Positions 25,490-35,200 are shown, counted from the stretch's first letter. The stretch: DNA of 64,000 bases from Tsuneonella deserti (GCF_014644315.1 NZ_BMKL01000001.1:631001-695000); one strand, 5' to 3'. Made by a program: numbers and translations. Notes: generated from the sequence alone by a model not told the origin.

Positions 25490-26488
25490 TTACCAGAAGA
25501 AGTCGTAGATCACGTCCACCACTTCGCCACTGTAGATGTCGACCAGCAGCGCATCGTCATAGTAGCGGACCCAGCGGTACGGGCCGTAAGCTTCGGGCAG
25601 GCGATACTGCCACGGATCGTTGATCCAGTACCGGCTACCGTAGAACAGGCTGCCCAGCCGGAAGCCGATGCTCAGCCGGCTGTAGCGATAGTTCTGGTAC
25701 GGCGAGTAATAGCGTCCGATGTGGAACACGTTCCGGTTCGCGCGGCGATAGTTGTACCAGTTGTACCGGTTGTCCCGCCGCCAATCGTGGTTCCACGAGC
25801 GGTGATCGCGGTCACGGTCGCGATAGTGGCTACCGCCGCGGTAATCCCGACGGTCCCTATCGTAATGCTGGGTCTGCTGGCTGCCGCTGCGATAGGTCTG
25901 GTTGCGCGTGCGATCGGTATAAGTGCCGTTGCGCTGCCAGCCGTCGTTCGAGCGCCAGGTCGATCCATCATTGCCACGCCGCTGGCTCCAGTCGCGCGTG
26001 CCGGTGGTGCGACCCTGGACAGGAGTCTGCGAGCGGGCGCGGGCGGCCGCTTCAGCGCGAGCCTGAGCCTCGGCCCTGGCCTGCACCTGGGCAGCGCTGC
26101 CGCGGTTCCAGTCGCGGCCGGAACGATCGATGCCGGTGGCGCTGCGGCGATCACCGCGGTTCCAGTCGGACCCGCTCCGTTCGATGGCGGTCGGGCTCCG
26201 GCGGTCACTGCGATTCCAGTCGCGGCCGCTGCGCTCCTGCGCCATCCGTGACTGGTAGGTGCGCTGCTGCACCGGCGCGCTCTGCCGGGCTTCAGTGCGC
26301 TGCTGCTGGCGAGCCTGACGCGCTTCGGCGCGGGCTCGGACATCCACGGTGCTGCCGGCGCGGGCGTGATCGCCACGGCGCGGGCTGAGGTCTTCAGCCG
26401 CGTGGGCGGTGGAGGGGAGCGCACCGAGCGAAAGGGCAGCGGCAACGGCCGCGGCGCTTCCAGTGCGCAACAGGGACTTGATATTCAC
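25490..26488 (-). CDS. RcnB-domain periplasmic protein with DWNR repeats
   Basis: The protein has 332 residues. A signal peptide (about 1-30, AHAA) is followed by an Arg/Gln/Ala-rich region, three repeats of the form SGRDWNRSDRRS (about 86-127), a second charged segment, and a C-terminal RcnB domain (YYSPYQNYRYSRLS through YSGEVVDVIYDFFW). RcnB of E. coli is a small periplasmic protein linked to nickel and cobalt; in Sphingomonadales most RcnB-domain proteins are of unknown role. The very basic linker suggests interaction with an anionic envelope polymer. A dispersed-repeat copy lies 157 nt upstream. Confidence 0.8.
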   Translation of the reverse strand: MNIKSLLRTGSAAAVAAALSLGALPSTAHAAEDLSPRRGDHARAGSTVDVRARAEARQARQQQRTEARQSAPVQQRTYQSRMAQERSGRDWNRSDRRSPTAIERSGSDWNRGDRRSATGIDRSGRDWNRGSAAQVQARAEAQARAEAAARARSQTPVQGRTTGTRDWSQRRGNDGSTWRSNDGWQRNGTYTDRTRNQTYRSGSQQTQHYDRDRRDYRGGSHYRDRDRDHRSWNHDWRRDNRYNWYNYRRANRNVFHIGRYYSPYQNYRYSRLSIGFRLGSLFYGSRYWINDPWQYRLPEAYGPYRWVRYYDDALLVDIYSGEVVDVIYDFFW

Positions 26489-26954
26489 GGGCGTTCTCCA
26501 ACACGAGAAGCCGCCCCACCACCTGCGGCCGTTTGTCGATGAGTCGTTCTAGTTAATCGTGGCTGTCGCGAAACTGAACCGTGCGCGATGCCCGCCGTTA
26601 ATCCGGCAATGCCCCGGCGCTCCATTGGCCGCGCGTTCGGGGCGCGTGGACCACTTGGACCACGTCCTGGGGAAACAACTTTGTGACCCACAACTGCCGT
26701 CTCGTGGAAAGTAGCGATCGGCAGGGCAGAGCAGCGTGCATCTGGCTGTGGTAGCGAGGGAAACGCCTGTAGGAAAAGTCTTCCCCGGCTCGTCGGCTGA
26801 CGAGCGCCGAATGTCCGGTCAGCCCGCCTTCGGGTTCCGGCAAACCTATCTCGGCCAGTCGCCAAGCGGCCTGGTGATGATCATGCGCTGGTGGGTCAGG
26901 CAGCGAAAGGGCGTTTGTACCTTGCCCAGGTAGACGTCACGTTGTTCGGTCAAT
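26489..26954. other. 466-bp intergenic region
   Basis: The region between the divergent RcnB and ClC genes has no convincing gene. It holds one copy of the dispersed element at 26646-26670. A 65-codon frame at 26736-26933 has no family features and a GTG start without a good ribosome site. Promoters for both flanking genes must lie here, but no clear -35/-10 pair was identified. Confidence 0.5.
26646..26670 (-). repeat. dispersed element, copy B (25 bp)
   Basis: Read on the minus strand this is CCAGGAC followed by two GTGGTCCA units with a 9-bp period, the same as copy A but one base shorter after CCAGGAC. It points toward the RcnB gene, 157 nt away. Confidence 0.6.
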
Positions 26955-28307
26955 ATGCGCACCAGGCGGATGCGAATTCGAACAAACTGGAACAAGGCTC
27001 TCGATGCGCTGCCCGATGAACTGGCGGCGGCGAACGACTGGCGCCGTCGTCTGGCGACGCTGATGGGCGCCGTGCTCATCGGATTTGCCGCGCTCGGCTT
27101 CGCCTGGTTCGGAGACCGTGCGCAGCACTTGTTCTTTGCCGCACAATCGACGCACCCATGGCTGAACCTCGTCGGGACGCCGGTGATGTTCGTCGCGATC
27201 GCTTATATCGCGACCCGCTTTGTGCCCCAGACCAGGGGGTCGGGAATTCCCCAGGTCATGGCCGCAGCCCGTGCCACGGATGAGAGCGCGATGGCGCCGC
27301 TCGTTTCGCTGAAAACGGCGCTGATGAAGGTGTCGCTGACGGTTGCCGGCCTGTTCTCGGGGGCGCCCGTGGGGCGCGAGGGTCCCACTGTGCAACTTGC
27401 CGCTGCATTCATGGTCCAGGTGCACCGTGTCCTGCGGGTGCCGTTGACGCCAGGTGTTCTCATCGCTGGAGGGGCCGCGGGCGTGGCGGCCGCCTTCAAC
27501 ACGCCGCTGGCCGGAATCGCCTTCGCGATCGAGGAGCTGGCGGTCGCCTATGAACAGCGCGTCGCTGTGCTGGTAATGGGCGCGGTCATGATCGCTGGCC
27601 TTACCGCGCAGGGCATCGCGGGAGATTATGTCTACTTCGGACACGTAACCGGCGCGCTCGAAGTGCGCGAAGTGCTTCTGGTCGCTCCGCTGGCGGGGAT
27701 TGGCGGAGGCATGCTCGGTGGGCTTTTCTCGCGCGGTCTGCTGACCGTACGGGGACCGGGTGCGCGCTGGGGCGGCATGGTAGGCAGACGACCCCTGGTC
27801 ACGGCCCTTCTTTGCGGCCTCGTAGTCGGTGCGATTGGGCTGGCCACCGGCGGTGCGACCTCCGGTACCGGTTACGGGCCCACCGCCATGCTGCTCAAGG
27901 GCGGCGACACCGCGTACTGGTTTGGACCGGCGAAGTTCCTGAGCGCGCTGGCGACCAGCATCAGCGGCATCCCCGGCGGCATCTTCGCGCCTTCTCTCGC
28001 CATCGGGGCCGGATTCGGAGACCTACTGACACCGCTGTTCCCCAGCCGGGACGCGGGTCTCATCGTGCTGATGGGGATGGCGGGTTATTTCACCGGCGTG
28101 GTGCGCGCGCCGCTCACCGCTGTCATCATCCTGAGCGAGGCGACCGGCAGCAGCTACGCAATTCTGCCTCTATTCGCCACCGCACTTATCGGCGACTGGA
28201 CCGGGGCCATGGTGTGCCGCGAGCGGCTATACCATGCGCTGTCGCGCGGGTTCCTGCCGCCGCCCCATGAAGAGGGCGGCGGCAAGGACCAGGTCGTCAG
28301 CGGGTAA
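26955..28307 (+). CDS. ClC-family chloride channel/antiporter
   Basis: The protein has 450 residues and about ten or more membrane segments. The three ion-pathway motifs are GSGIPQ, GREGPT (with the gating glutamate) and GIPGGIFAPSLAIG. An IEE pair in the position of the E. coli ClC proton glutamate suggests H+/Cl- exchange rather than a channel, although function cannot be decided from sequence alone. ATG 26970 is an alternative start. It lies in the inner membrane and overlaps ettA by 11 bp at the 3' end. Confidence 0.9.
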   Translation: MRTRRMRIRTNWNKALDALPDELAAANDWRRRLATLMGAVLIGFAALGFAWFGDRAQHLFFAAQSTHPWLNLVGTPVMFVAIAYIATRFVPQTRGSGIPQVMAAARATDESAMAPLVSLKTALMKVSLTVAGLFSGAPVGREGPTVQLAAAFMVQVHRVLRVPLTPGVLIAGGAAGVAAAFNTPLAGIAFAIEELAVAYEQRVAVLVMGAVMIAGLTAQGIAGDYVYFGHVTGALEVREVLLVAPLAGIGGGMLGGLFSRGLLTVRGPGARWGGMVGRRPLVTALLCGLVVGAIGLATGGATSGTGYGPTAMLLKGGDTAYWFGPAKFLSALATSISGIPGGIFAPSLAIGAGFGDLLTPLFPSRDAGLIVLMGMAGYFTGVVRAPLTAVIILSEATGSSYAILPLFATALIGDWTGAMVCRERLYHALSRGFLPPPHEEGGGKDQVVSG

Positions 28308-29970
28308 GCTTCTTGTACGCCAGCCTCGTCGGCCGGTCGGCCGCATCGCCCAGGCGGCGGCGCTTGTCTTCCTCGTAGGCTTCGAAGTTGCCCTCAAACC
28401 ATTCGACATGGCTGTCGCCTTCGAAGGCGAGGATGTGGGTGGCGAGGCGATCGAGGAAGAAGCGGTCGTGGCTGATGACCACGGCGCAGCCCGCGAAGTT
28501 CTCGATCGCGTCTTCCAGCGCGCCGAGCGTTTCCACGTCGAGGTCATTGGTCGGTTCGTCGAGCAGTAGCACGTTGCCGCCCTGCTTCAGCATCTTGGCC
28601 ATGTGGACGCGGTTGCGCTCACCGCCCGAAAGCTTGCCGACGTTCTTCTGCTGATCGCTGCCCTTGAAGTTGAACGCGCCGACATAGGCCCGTGTGCTCA
28701 TGTCGTGGCCGTTGACCTTCATGTAGTCGAGCCCGTCGGAAATCTCCTCCCACACGTTGTGCTTGGGATCGAGATGGTCGCGGCTCTGGTCGACGTAGCC
28801 GAGGTGGACGGTCGAACCGATCTCCACCGTCCCGCTGTCGGGCGTTTCCTTGCCGGTGAGGATCTTGAACAGCGTGGACTTGCCCGCGCCGTTGGGCCCG
28901 ATCACGCCGACGATGCCGCCGGGGGGCAGGGTGAACGACAGGTCCTCGAACAGCAGCTTGTCACCGAACGCCTTCGAGATGTGCTTCACCTCGATCACCT
29001 TGCCGCCCAGGCGCTCGGGCACCTGGATGACGATCTGCGCCTTGCCCGGCTTGCGGTTGTTCTGCGCTTCCTGGAGCTGTTCGAACTTGCGGATGCGCGC
29101 CTTGGACTTGGTCTGGCGAGCGGCGGGCGTCTGCCGGATCCACTCGAGTTCTTCCTTGAGCGCCTTGGATCGGCCCGATTCCTCGCGGCTTTCCTGCTCG
29201 AGCCGCTTGGCCTTCTTTTCGAGGTAGGTCGAATAGTTGCCTTCGTACGGGTAGTACGAGCCGCGATCGAGCTCGAGTATCCATCCGACCACGTTGTCCA
29301 GGAAGTAGCGGTCGTGGGTGATCATCAGCACCGCGCCGGCATATTCCTTCAGGTGGTTTTCAAGCCACTGGACGCTTTCGGCATCGAGGTGGTTGGTCGG
29401 TTCGTCGAGCAGCAGGATGCTGGGCTTCTGGATAAGCAGCCGGGTCAGCGCGACGCGGCGCTTCTCGCCGCCCGAGAGGCTTTCCACGCCCATGTCGCCG
29501 GGCGGACAACGGAGCGCTTCCATCGCGATCTCGAGCTGGTTGTCGAGCGTCCAGCCGTCGACGGCGTCGATCTTGCTCTGCAACTCGGACATTTCTTCGC
29601 CGAGCTTGTCGAAATCGGCATCGGGCTCGCCCATCGCGGCGGAGACGGCGTTGAACCGCTCGACGAGGTCAGCGGTTTCGCGCGCGCCGTCCTTGACGTT
29701 CTCGAGCACTGTCTTGGTCGGATCGAGCTCCGGCTCCTGCTCCAGATAGCCGACGGTGATGTTCTCGCCCGGCCAGGCTTCGCCCGTGAAGTCCTTGTCG
29801 ATGCCGGCCATGATCTTGATCAGAGTCGACTTGCCCGCCCCGTTGGGGCCGACGATGCCGATCTTGGCGCCCTGGTAGAACTGCAGGTTGATGTCCTTCA
29901 GCACGGGTTTCGGGGCACCGGGGAAGGTCTTCGTCATGTTCTTCATGACGTATGCGTACTGGGCGGCCAT
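28297..29970 (-). CDS. ettA: energy-dependent translational throttle protein EttA
   Basis: The protein has 557 residues, close to E. coli EttA (555). Two ABC domains each have Walker A (GPNGAGKST) and signature LSGGE motifs; the second is LSGGERNR. The inter-domain linker and the LDEPTNHLDA and LDEPTNDLDV boxes match ABC-F proteins. EttA binds the ribosomal E site and regulates the first elongation step according to ATP/ADP ratio. ATG 29970 (MAAQYAYVMKNMTK) is the conserved start; the frame extends to 30075 without homology. Confidence 0.95.
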   Translation of the reverse strand: MAAQYAYVMKNMTKTFPGAPKPVLKDINLQFYQGAKIGIVGPNGAGKSTLIKIMAGIDKDFTGEAWPGENITVGYLEQEPELDPTKTVLENVKDGARETADLVERFNAVSAAMGEPDADFDKLGEEMSELQSKIDAVDGWTLDNQLEIAMEALRCPPGDMGVESLSGGEKRRVALTRLLIQKPSILLLDEPTNHLDAESVQWLENHLKEYAGAVLMITHDRYFLDNVVGWILELDRGSYYPYEGNYSTYLEKKAKRLEQESREESGRSKALKEELEWIRQTPAARQTKSKARIRKFEQLQEAQNNRKPGKAQIVIQVPERLGGKVIEVKHISKAFGDKLLFEDLSFTLPPGGIVGVIGPNGAGKSTLFKILTGKETPDSGTVEIGSTVHLGYVDQSRDHLDPKHNVWEEISDGLDYMKVNGHDMSTRAYVGAFNFKGSDQQKNVGKLSGGERNRVHMAKMLKQGGNVLLLDEPTNDLDVETLGALEDAIENFAGCAVVISHDRFFLDRLATHILAFEGDSHVEWFEGNFEAYEEDKRRRLGDAADRPTRLAYKKLTR

Positions 29971-30083
29971 CGTCGTCCTTCGGGAATCTGGCGGGTGTAT
30001 GGAGTTGCGGCGCAGATAGGGATTGGCGCGGTTTCGGGCAAGCAGCTTGGCAGGCGCGCATTGAGCGGTTAGCAAGCGCGCCC

Positions 30084-31412
30084 ATGAGGTCGCTTCCCTT
30101 CGCGCTTGCCGCGCTTCCGCTTGTCCTTTCCGCCCCCGTCCAGGCCACTCCGCAGGAGGGGTCCGGCGTCGCGTGGGAGATAACAGAGGGGCTGACCACC
30201 GAAGTGGGCCCTCGGATGGCAGGAACCGATCGCGAAGCTGCCGCGCGCGACTGGGCGAAGGAGCGCCTGACCCGGCTCGGCTTCACCAACGTGAAGGTTG
30301 AGCCTTTTCCCATCAGGGGCTTCGTGCGGGGCGACGATCATGCCCGTCTTACCGCGCCCGTGCCGCAGCCGCTTGCGATAACCGCACTGGGTTACAGCGC
30401 GGCGACTCCGGCCAAGGGGATCGAGGCGGAGCTGGTGTATTTCCCCACGCTCGACGCGCTCAAGGCGGCGCCACAAGGCTCGCTCAAGGGCAAGATCGCC
30501 TTCGTGGACCACGCGATGCGGGCGAACCAGGACGGTTCCGGCTATGGCCCCTACGGCAACGTGCGGCGCCAGGCTCCGGCTATCGCCTCTGCCAAGGGCG
30601 CGGCAGGTGTGGTCATCCGCTCGATCGGGACCGACAGCCACCGCAACCCGCACACCGGCGGGACCAATTTCGGCAAGGCATCGCCCATTCCGGCCGGGGC
30701 CGTGTCGAACCCCGATGCCGACCTGATCGCCCGCTTGGCCGGCCGGGGCCAACCGCTGCGCATCGCAATGACGCTGACCAGCCACCCGCAAGACAACATG
30801 CCTTCGGGGAACGTGATCGCCGATCTTCCGGGTAGCGATCCCTCGCTGCCGATGATCCTGCTGGCCTGCCATCTCGATAGCTGGGACCTCGGCACCGGGG
30901 CGATCGACGACGCTTCAGGCTGCGGGATCATCACCGAAGCCGCGCTCGCCGCGCACAAGGCTGGCAACCTCCGCACGATCCGGGTCCTGTGGGCGGGCAG
31001 CGAGGAACTCGGCGGCTATGGCGGCGGCGCATATGCCAAGGCTCATGCCGATGAGGCACACGCGGTCGCGATGGAAAGCGATTTCGGCGCCGACCGTGTC
31101 TGGGCGGTGCGCACCAATTTCGCCGGCACCCCGCTGGCGGCCCGCATCAATGCGGCGCTGAATCCGCTGGGAATCGTGCCGCAGGAGGGTGAGACCGAGG
31201 GCGGCACCGACGTTGGCGCGATCATCGCGGCGCAGAAGCTGGCGGTGGTCGATCTCGCGCAGGATGGCACCCGCTATTTCGACCTGCATCACACGCCCGA
31301 CGACACCCTCGACAAGGTCGATCCGGCGCAGCTTGCGCAGAACGTCGCTGCGTGGACCGCTGTCCTGGGCATACTCGCGAACGAGGCCGGGCCGATCACG
31401 CGGGCGCAATAA
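30084..31412 (+). CDS. M28 family metallopeptidase, exported
   Basis: The protein has 442 residues. A signal peptide (about 1-21, PVQA) is followed by a PA-domain-like region and an M28 di-zinc domain. Metal ligands are visible as CHLDSWD (His, with Asp), AIDDASG (bridging Asp), GSEELGGYG (catalytic Glu and ligand Glu), ESDFGAD (Asp) and LHHTPDD (His). It is probably a periplasmic aminopeptidase or carboxypeptidase. ATG 30084 was chosen because it starts the signal peptide. The gene is divergent from ettA. Confidence 0.88.
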   Translation: MRSLPFALAALPLVLSAPVQATPQEGSGVAWEITEGLTTEVGPRMAGTDREAAARDWAKERLTRLGFTNVKVEPFPIRGFVRGDDHARLTAPVPQPLAITALGYSAATPAKGIEAELVYFPTLDALKAAPQGSLKGKIAFVDHAMRANQDGSGYGPYGNVRRQAPAIASAKGAAGVVIRSIGTDSHRNPHTGGTNFGKASPIPAGAVSNPDADLIARLAGRGQPLRIAMTLTSHPQDNMPSGNVIADLPGSDPSLPMILLACHLDSWDLGTGAIDDASGCGIITEAALAAHKAGNLRTIRVLWAGSEELGGYGGGAYAKAHADEAHAVAMESDFGADRVWAVRTNFAGTPLAARINAALNPLGIVPQEGETEGGTDVGAIIAAQKLAVVDLAQDGTRYFDLHHTPDDTLDKVDPAQLAQNVAAWTAVLGILANEAGPITRAQ

Positions 31413-31482
31413 GGCCTGCGATCTCCGGGAAACGCTTGCCTCCCGCGACCGTTGGGAGAAAAACGTTCAAGGAGAATAGTCC

Positions 31483-32058
31483 GTGGCACAGCGCTTTCGC
31501 GTGGCGGTAGTAGTGGGCAGCCTGCGCCGGGAATCGATCAACCGCAAGGCGGCGCTGGCGCTGAGCCGTCTGGCTCCCGATAATCTCGATCTCGAGCTGG
31601 TCGAGATCGGCGATCTTCCGCTATACGATGAGGACGTCGAAGCTGCCGGTCCTCCGGAAGCGTGGACGCGATTCCGCGAGAACATCGCACGAGCGGACGC
31701 CGTGCTGTTCGTGTCCCCGGAATACAACCGCTCTGTCCCCGGCGCGCTCAAGAACGCGATCGACGTCGGTTCGCGCCCCTATGGCAAGAGTGCCTGGGCC
31801 GGGAAGCCGGCCGCCATAATGACGGTGTCCCCTGGCGCGATCGGCGGGTTTGGCGCCAACCACCACCTGCGCCAGTCGCTTGTCTTCCTCGACATGCCGG
31901 TGCTGCAGCAGCCGGAAGCCTACGTGGGGGACGGCTTCAACCTGTTCGGCGAGGACGGCACGATCACAAAGGATGGTACCGAAGCGTTCTTCAAGAAGTT
32001 CATCGAGGCGTTCGCCCGGTGGATCGAACGAACGGCAAAAGACGATCCGGCGCGCTGA
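31483..32058 (+). CDS. NADPH-dependent FMN reductase family protein
   Basis: The protein has 191 residues with a flavodoxin-like fold. [10 protein letters not shown] binds the FMN phosphate, and [17 protein letters not shown] is the second family motif. Members (ChrR, YieF, azoreductase-like) reduce quinones or xenobiotics with NAD(P)H. GTG at 31483 is preceded by AAGGAG at proper spacing. It is monocistronic, 70 bp after the peptidase gene. Confidence 0.9.
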   Translation: MAQRFRVAVVVGSLRRESINRKAALALSRLAPDNLDLELVEIGDLPLYDEDVEAAGPPEAWTRFRENIARADAVLFVSPEYNRSVPGALKNAIDVGSRPYGKSAWAGKPAAIMTVSPGAIGGFGANHHLRQSLVFLDMPVLQQPEAYVGDGFNLFGEDGTITKDGTEAFFKKFIEAFARWIERTAKDDPAR

Positions 32059-32066
32059 ACTTCGAC

Positions 32067-32143
<77 letters not shown>

Positions 32144-32173
32144 ACCGATCGAAGTCGATCCCGATTTGCCGGC

Positions 32174-32249
32174 TGGTGGGCCCGGCAGGATTCGAACCCG
32201 CGACCTAGCCGTTATGAGCGGCCAGCTCTAACCGCTGAGCTACAGGCCC
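32174..32249 (-). tRNA. tRNA-Ile2 (anticodon CAT, lysidine type)
   Basis: The minus strand folds as a 76-nt cloverleaf with GGGCCTG/CGGGCCC acceptor, anticodon loop CTCATAA, T arm and encoded CCA. The body (GGTTAGAGC D arm, AGGTCG variable loop) resembles E. coli ileX rather than initiator or elongator tRNA-Met, so the C34 is expected to be converted to lysidine by TilS to read AUA. Assignment by comparison; a Met identity cannot be excluded without modelling. Confidence 0.85.
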
Positions 32250-32303
32250 TTCCCGGAAACCGGAGCGGGCGCGGTAGCCGCAGGTCACCGCGCTGGCAAC
32301 TGC

Positions 32304-33302
32304 TCAGTGCGAAACCGCGCGGAGTATATCCCGGACGCTCGTGGGCGTGACCCCCCGCATGTCGAGGTACATGTAAACGCGCCTGAACCAATCGTAGAGA
32401 CGTTCGAGATCGGCCTCGCTGCGCACGTAGGGCGTATTACCCGGTGCGAGAGACGGGCTGTGGAAGCTGAGCACGAGCAGCGGCAACCGGTCGTCGATCG
32501 CCATGTCGATCCCCCGCAGGGCTTCCTCGGCGGTGACCCCTTCGGGCGTGAGAGCGATCCGTTCCAGCAGTCCCAGCCGCGAGAACGCTCCCGTCATCCG
32601 GGGAATTCGGCCAAGCAGGGGGTGGATCCAACGCCCCTGGCGGCGGAGCATTCCCCAATACACGGTCGTCAGGGGCAGTTCGAGCAGCGCGCGTTCGCTG
32701 TCGACCCAATACGGGGCGAGGGGATGCCGACTGTAATCGGGTCCGTGGCCGGCCCGGTAATCGAAATTGGCGCGTACCGAACTGTCGATCGGCACTCGGG
32801 CCTCGCGCAAAATGGAAGCGGTGTCCCGGCCCAAGCCGTAGCGTCCCGCCCGGTAGATCAGCGGCGGGACGCCAAACGCCTGCTCGATCTTGTCCCGCAG
32901 GCGGAAGAACTTTTCGCGCTCGAGCGCGAACGGCAGGTTACCCGCATAGCTGGTGAAAGCACCCACCTCTTCCTCGAACGGCGGGTTCACCCAGGGGTGA
33001 AGCTGGATACCGACTTCGGCTCGGCCGGCACTTACCGCGCTTCCGATAACCTCCACCGCCTGAGGGGAAGTCGCGACCGGCCAATCGACGAGATAGACTG
33101 GCACTACGCCGAGTTCCTCGCAGAAGGACTGGAAGCGGGGGATGTGGGTGAAGTGCGACATGCCATGCCGGTCGCGTGTGAACGGGCCCGACCAGTCGAA
33201 CTCTTCTTCAGTATCGACCGTCAGCAACGAGCGGATGCCAAAATCGGCCGGGAAGCGGGCACTCGAACCCGGGCGAGGCGGCTCGGTGATCGGTCGATCC
33301 AT
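32304..33302 (-). CDS. polysaccharide deacetylase-family protein (WalW-like)
   Basis: The protein has 332 residues. The NodB-like marks are a TVDTEEEFDW strand with acidic residues and the metal-binding HPWVNPP; the C-terminal end has LSFHSPSL. It resembles WalW-type deacetylase proteins linked to surface polysaccharide in Sphingomonadales. No signal peptide is seen. It lies 37 bp downstream of an unusual histidine kinase on the same strand and probably shares its promoter. ATG 33302 was preferred over 33386, which would overlap the kinase gene. Confidence 0.75.
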   Translation of the reverse strand: MDRPITEPPRPGSSARFPADFGIRSLLTVDTEEEFDWSGPFTRDRHGMSHFTHIPRFQSFCEELGVVPVYLVDWPVATSPQAVEVIGSAVSAGRAEVGIQLHPWVNPPFEEEVGAFTSYAGNLPFALEREKFFRLRDKIEQAFGVPPLIYRAGRYGLGRDTASILREARVPIDSSVRANFDYRAGHGPDYSRHPLAPYWVDSERALLELPLTTVYWGMLRRQGRWIHPLLGRIPRMTGAFSRLGLLERIALTPEGVTAEEALRGIDMAIDDRLPLLVLSFHSPSLAPGNTPYVRSEADLERLYDWFRRVYMYLDMRGVTPTSVRDILRAVSH

Positions 33303-33339
33303 CTGCTCCCCCTGACTGCTTTTTCGCAGGCGCCCGCGC

Positions 33340-34992
33340 TCAGCCGAGCGCGACCCCTGCCTGTTCGCGGCTAGGAGCGGCTTCAACGGCGGTCAAGCGG
33401 GGCAAGGTGAGCACCACTTCGTCACCGTCACGCACAAGGTTTCCGCCAGCGGCACGCGCCTCCGCTCGCGCAAGGCGGAGCGCAAATCCCGCGCCGAACA
33501 TGCCCGCGCTCACGGCTCCGCCACCGGCGCGGCTCCCTGCAGCGAAAATGTCGTCCTGCTCCCTCAGCGACTCCGGCAGCGTGCAGGCAAGCCTCGCCTC
33601 GTTGACGCCGGCATCCAGAGCCAGCGACAGCTTCTCGCCGGCTGCCGTGGCACCCGTGATCGTGGCCAACAAGCGCCAGCCAAGGGCTTCGACGTCATGG
33701 GAAGCGAACAGCACGGGACAGCGTCTGGTCTTCATAGAAAGCACGAAACGCGCGTTGCGCGAGCGCAGCACTTCGCCAAGCTGGTCCGCAAGGCGCTCTA
33801 CAATCGCCGAAAAGTCAGTGCGGCCGCTTTCCAGGGTCAATGCCCCGCTTTCAAGGCGCGCCAGCCGGTCGAGTTCGTCGAAGCCGGCCAGCATTCGGGC
33901 GGCGTCGCCTGCAATCGCTGCGGCGAGCGCGCGATAATCGTGGGGGGTCGGACCGAAAAGTTGCTGCTGGATGACCTCTGCGAAGCCCTGGATCGCGTTG
34001 ACCGGGGTCTTCAGTTCGTGGAGCAACTGACGCAGCCGCTCGGTCCCGCCGCTCGCACGCGCCGACGCGTCGGGAGCCTTTTGCGGACGGCGGAAACGTC
34101 CAGCGTACCCGATGAAGCGGCCTCCCTGGTCGGAGAACCGCGGTGCGGCATCGATGATCCATTCACCTGCTATTGCAGTGGCCCCGTCAAGGGCCGCGGT
34201 GACGCGCCTCAACGGCTGGTACTGGGTGCGCGGCTGTTCGGTAGCAGGAGGAAGCATGCCGCCCACGACCATGGCGGCGGCGGCCGGTTCGGCCCAGTCG
34301 ATGCGCCCTTCGGCATCGCTGGTGAATGCAAAACCCTCGATAAGTCTGCGCAGAACCTCGCCACGCTCGTCGAGCGGCAGCTGCGGCGCTTCCTCCGCGG
34401 GTCGCGCGGCTCGGGTCTTCCGGAACGTTTCAATCCGCCGGACGAGCGCGCCAATCTCGCTGTCAGGACCTTCGTCGTCGGCCGCCAGATCGTTGGCAGG
34501 GATCGGGCGGGCCGGTACCCTTTCGGGAGCCGGATCCGGACCGGACCTTTCCGGACTTGGGAGGCCGCGGTCGCGGATTCCCAGCCGGTCCAGCAGATCC
34601 CGCGTCGCAGCCGGCATGTCGCGGCGCAGTCGCAGGAAACCCCGCGCCCGGACCGGCAGGCGCGGAATAAGCGCTTCCCAGTCCTCTTCCGTCAGCTGCG
34701 CTACGGCCAGCGCTGCCGCGGCGACTTCGGGCTCGTCCTCCGCAAGATGAAGTGCGAGTTCCGGATTGCGGAACCGCAGACCCGGCTCGCGAATCATTTG
34801 TGCACGCGCAGCGGGAGCGATCGTCTCACCGAGCGCGGCGAGCCTCAGCCAGGCGGCAGCTACAAGGGAGCCTTCGCGCGAAACGTCGCGGTTGCCCAGC
34901 AAGTCCAGCAATTGGCGGAACTGGGTATTCGCCGCGCGTTCGCCGGCAGCGCGGTGGCGCAGTACCGTGGCGAGGCGATCGTCGAAGTGCAT
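33340..34992 (-). CDS. soluble histidine-kinase-like protein with degenerate ATPase domain
   Basis: The protein has 550 residues and no transmembrane segment. The N-terminal 130 residues are helical and HEAT-like, reminiscent of DUF2336 domains. A PAS-like region follows (about 215-305), then an H box LLHELKTPVNAIQGFAE (His about 327). The C-terminal part has the length of a HATPase domain, but its N box lacks the conserved Asn residues (LGWRLLATITGAT) and a DxGxG box is not evident, while GAGFALRLA resembles the G2 box. It may be a phosphotransferase or pseudokinase rather than an active kinase. It is divergent from an AsnC regulator. Confidence 0.7.
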   Translation of the reverse strand: MHFDDRLATVLRHRAAGERAANTQFRQLLDLLGNRDVSREGSLVAAAWLRLAALGETIAPAARAQMIREPGLRFRNPELALHLAEDEPEVAAAALAVAQLTEEDWEALIPRLPVRARGFLRLRRDMPAATRDLLDRLGIRDRGLPSPERSGPDPAPERVPARPIPANDLAADDEGPDSEIGALVRRIETFRKTRAARPAEEAPQLPLDERGEVLRRLIEGFAFTSDAEGRIDWAEPAAAAMVVGGMLPPATEQPRTQYQPLRRVTAALDGATAIAGEWIIDAAPRFSDQGGRFIGYAGRFRRPQKAPDASARASGGTERLRQLLHELKTPVNAIQGFAEVIQQQLFGPTPHDYRALAAAIAGDAARMLAGFDELDRLARLESGALTLESGRTDFSAIVERLADQLGEVLRSRNARFVLSMKTRRCPVLFASHDVEALGWRLLATITGATAAGEKLSLALDAGVNEARLACTLPESLREQDDIFAAGSRAGGGAVSAGMFGAGFALRLARAEARAAGGNLVRDGDEVVLTLPRLTAVEAAPSREQAGVALG

Positions 34993-35130
34993 GTGCTGTC
35001 AGGGGCTCTCGAAACAGATGGCGCAGAACGCTTCACATTCGTCTTTAGCACCAATGCCTGACCGTATCATTGCGGTCGGTCGGATCGTTGCAAAGCGAGA
35101 CAATTGCTGGCAGATAGAATAAAATTAGCG

Positions 35131-35152
35131 GGCGGCAGCAAAATGTGCCGCC
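35131..35152. promoter_or_regulatory. 7-bp inverted repeat upstream of the AsnC regulator
   Basis: GGCGGCA at 35131-35137 and its reverse complement at 35146-35152 flank an 8-nt AT-rich loop, 48 nt before the AsnC start. It could be an operator for autoregulation or an mRNA hairpin. Confidence 0.35.
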
Positions 35153-35200
35153 TTTGTTGCCCGGTGTAATCGCCGGGTACCACCTGTCGGGGGCGCGGCA

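Noticed and set aside
26736..26933. 65-codon ORF in the RcnB-ClC gap
   Set aside because: No family features, poor ribosome site and no similarity in composition to neighbouring genes; more likely non-coding.
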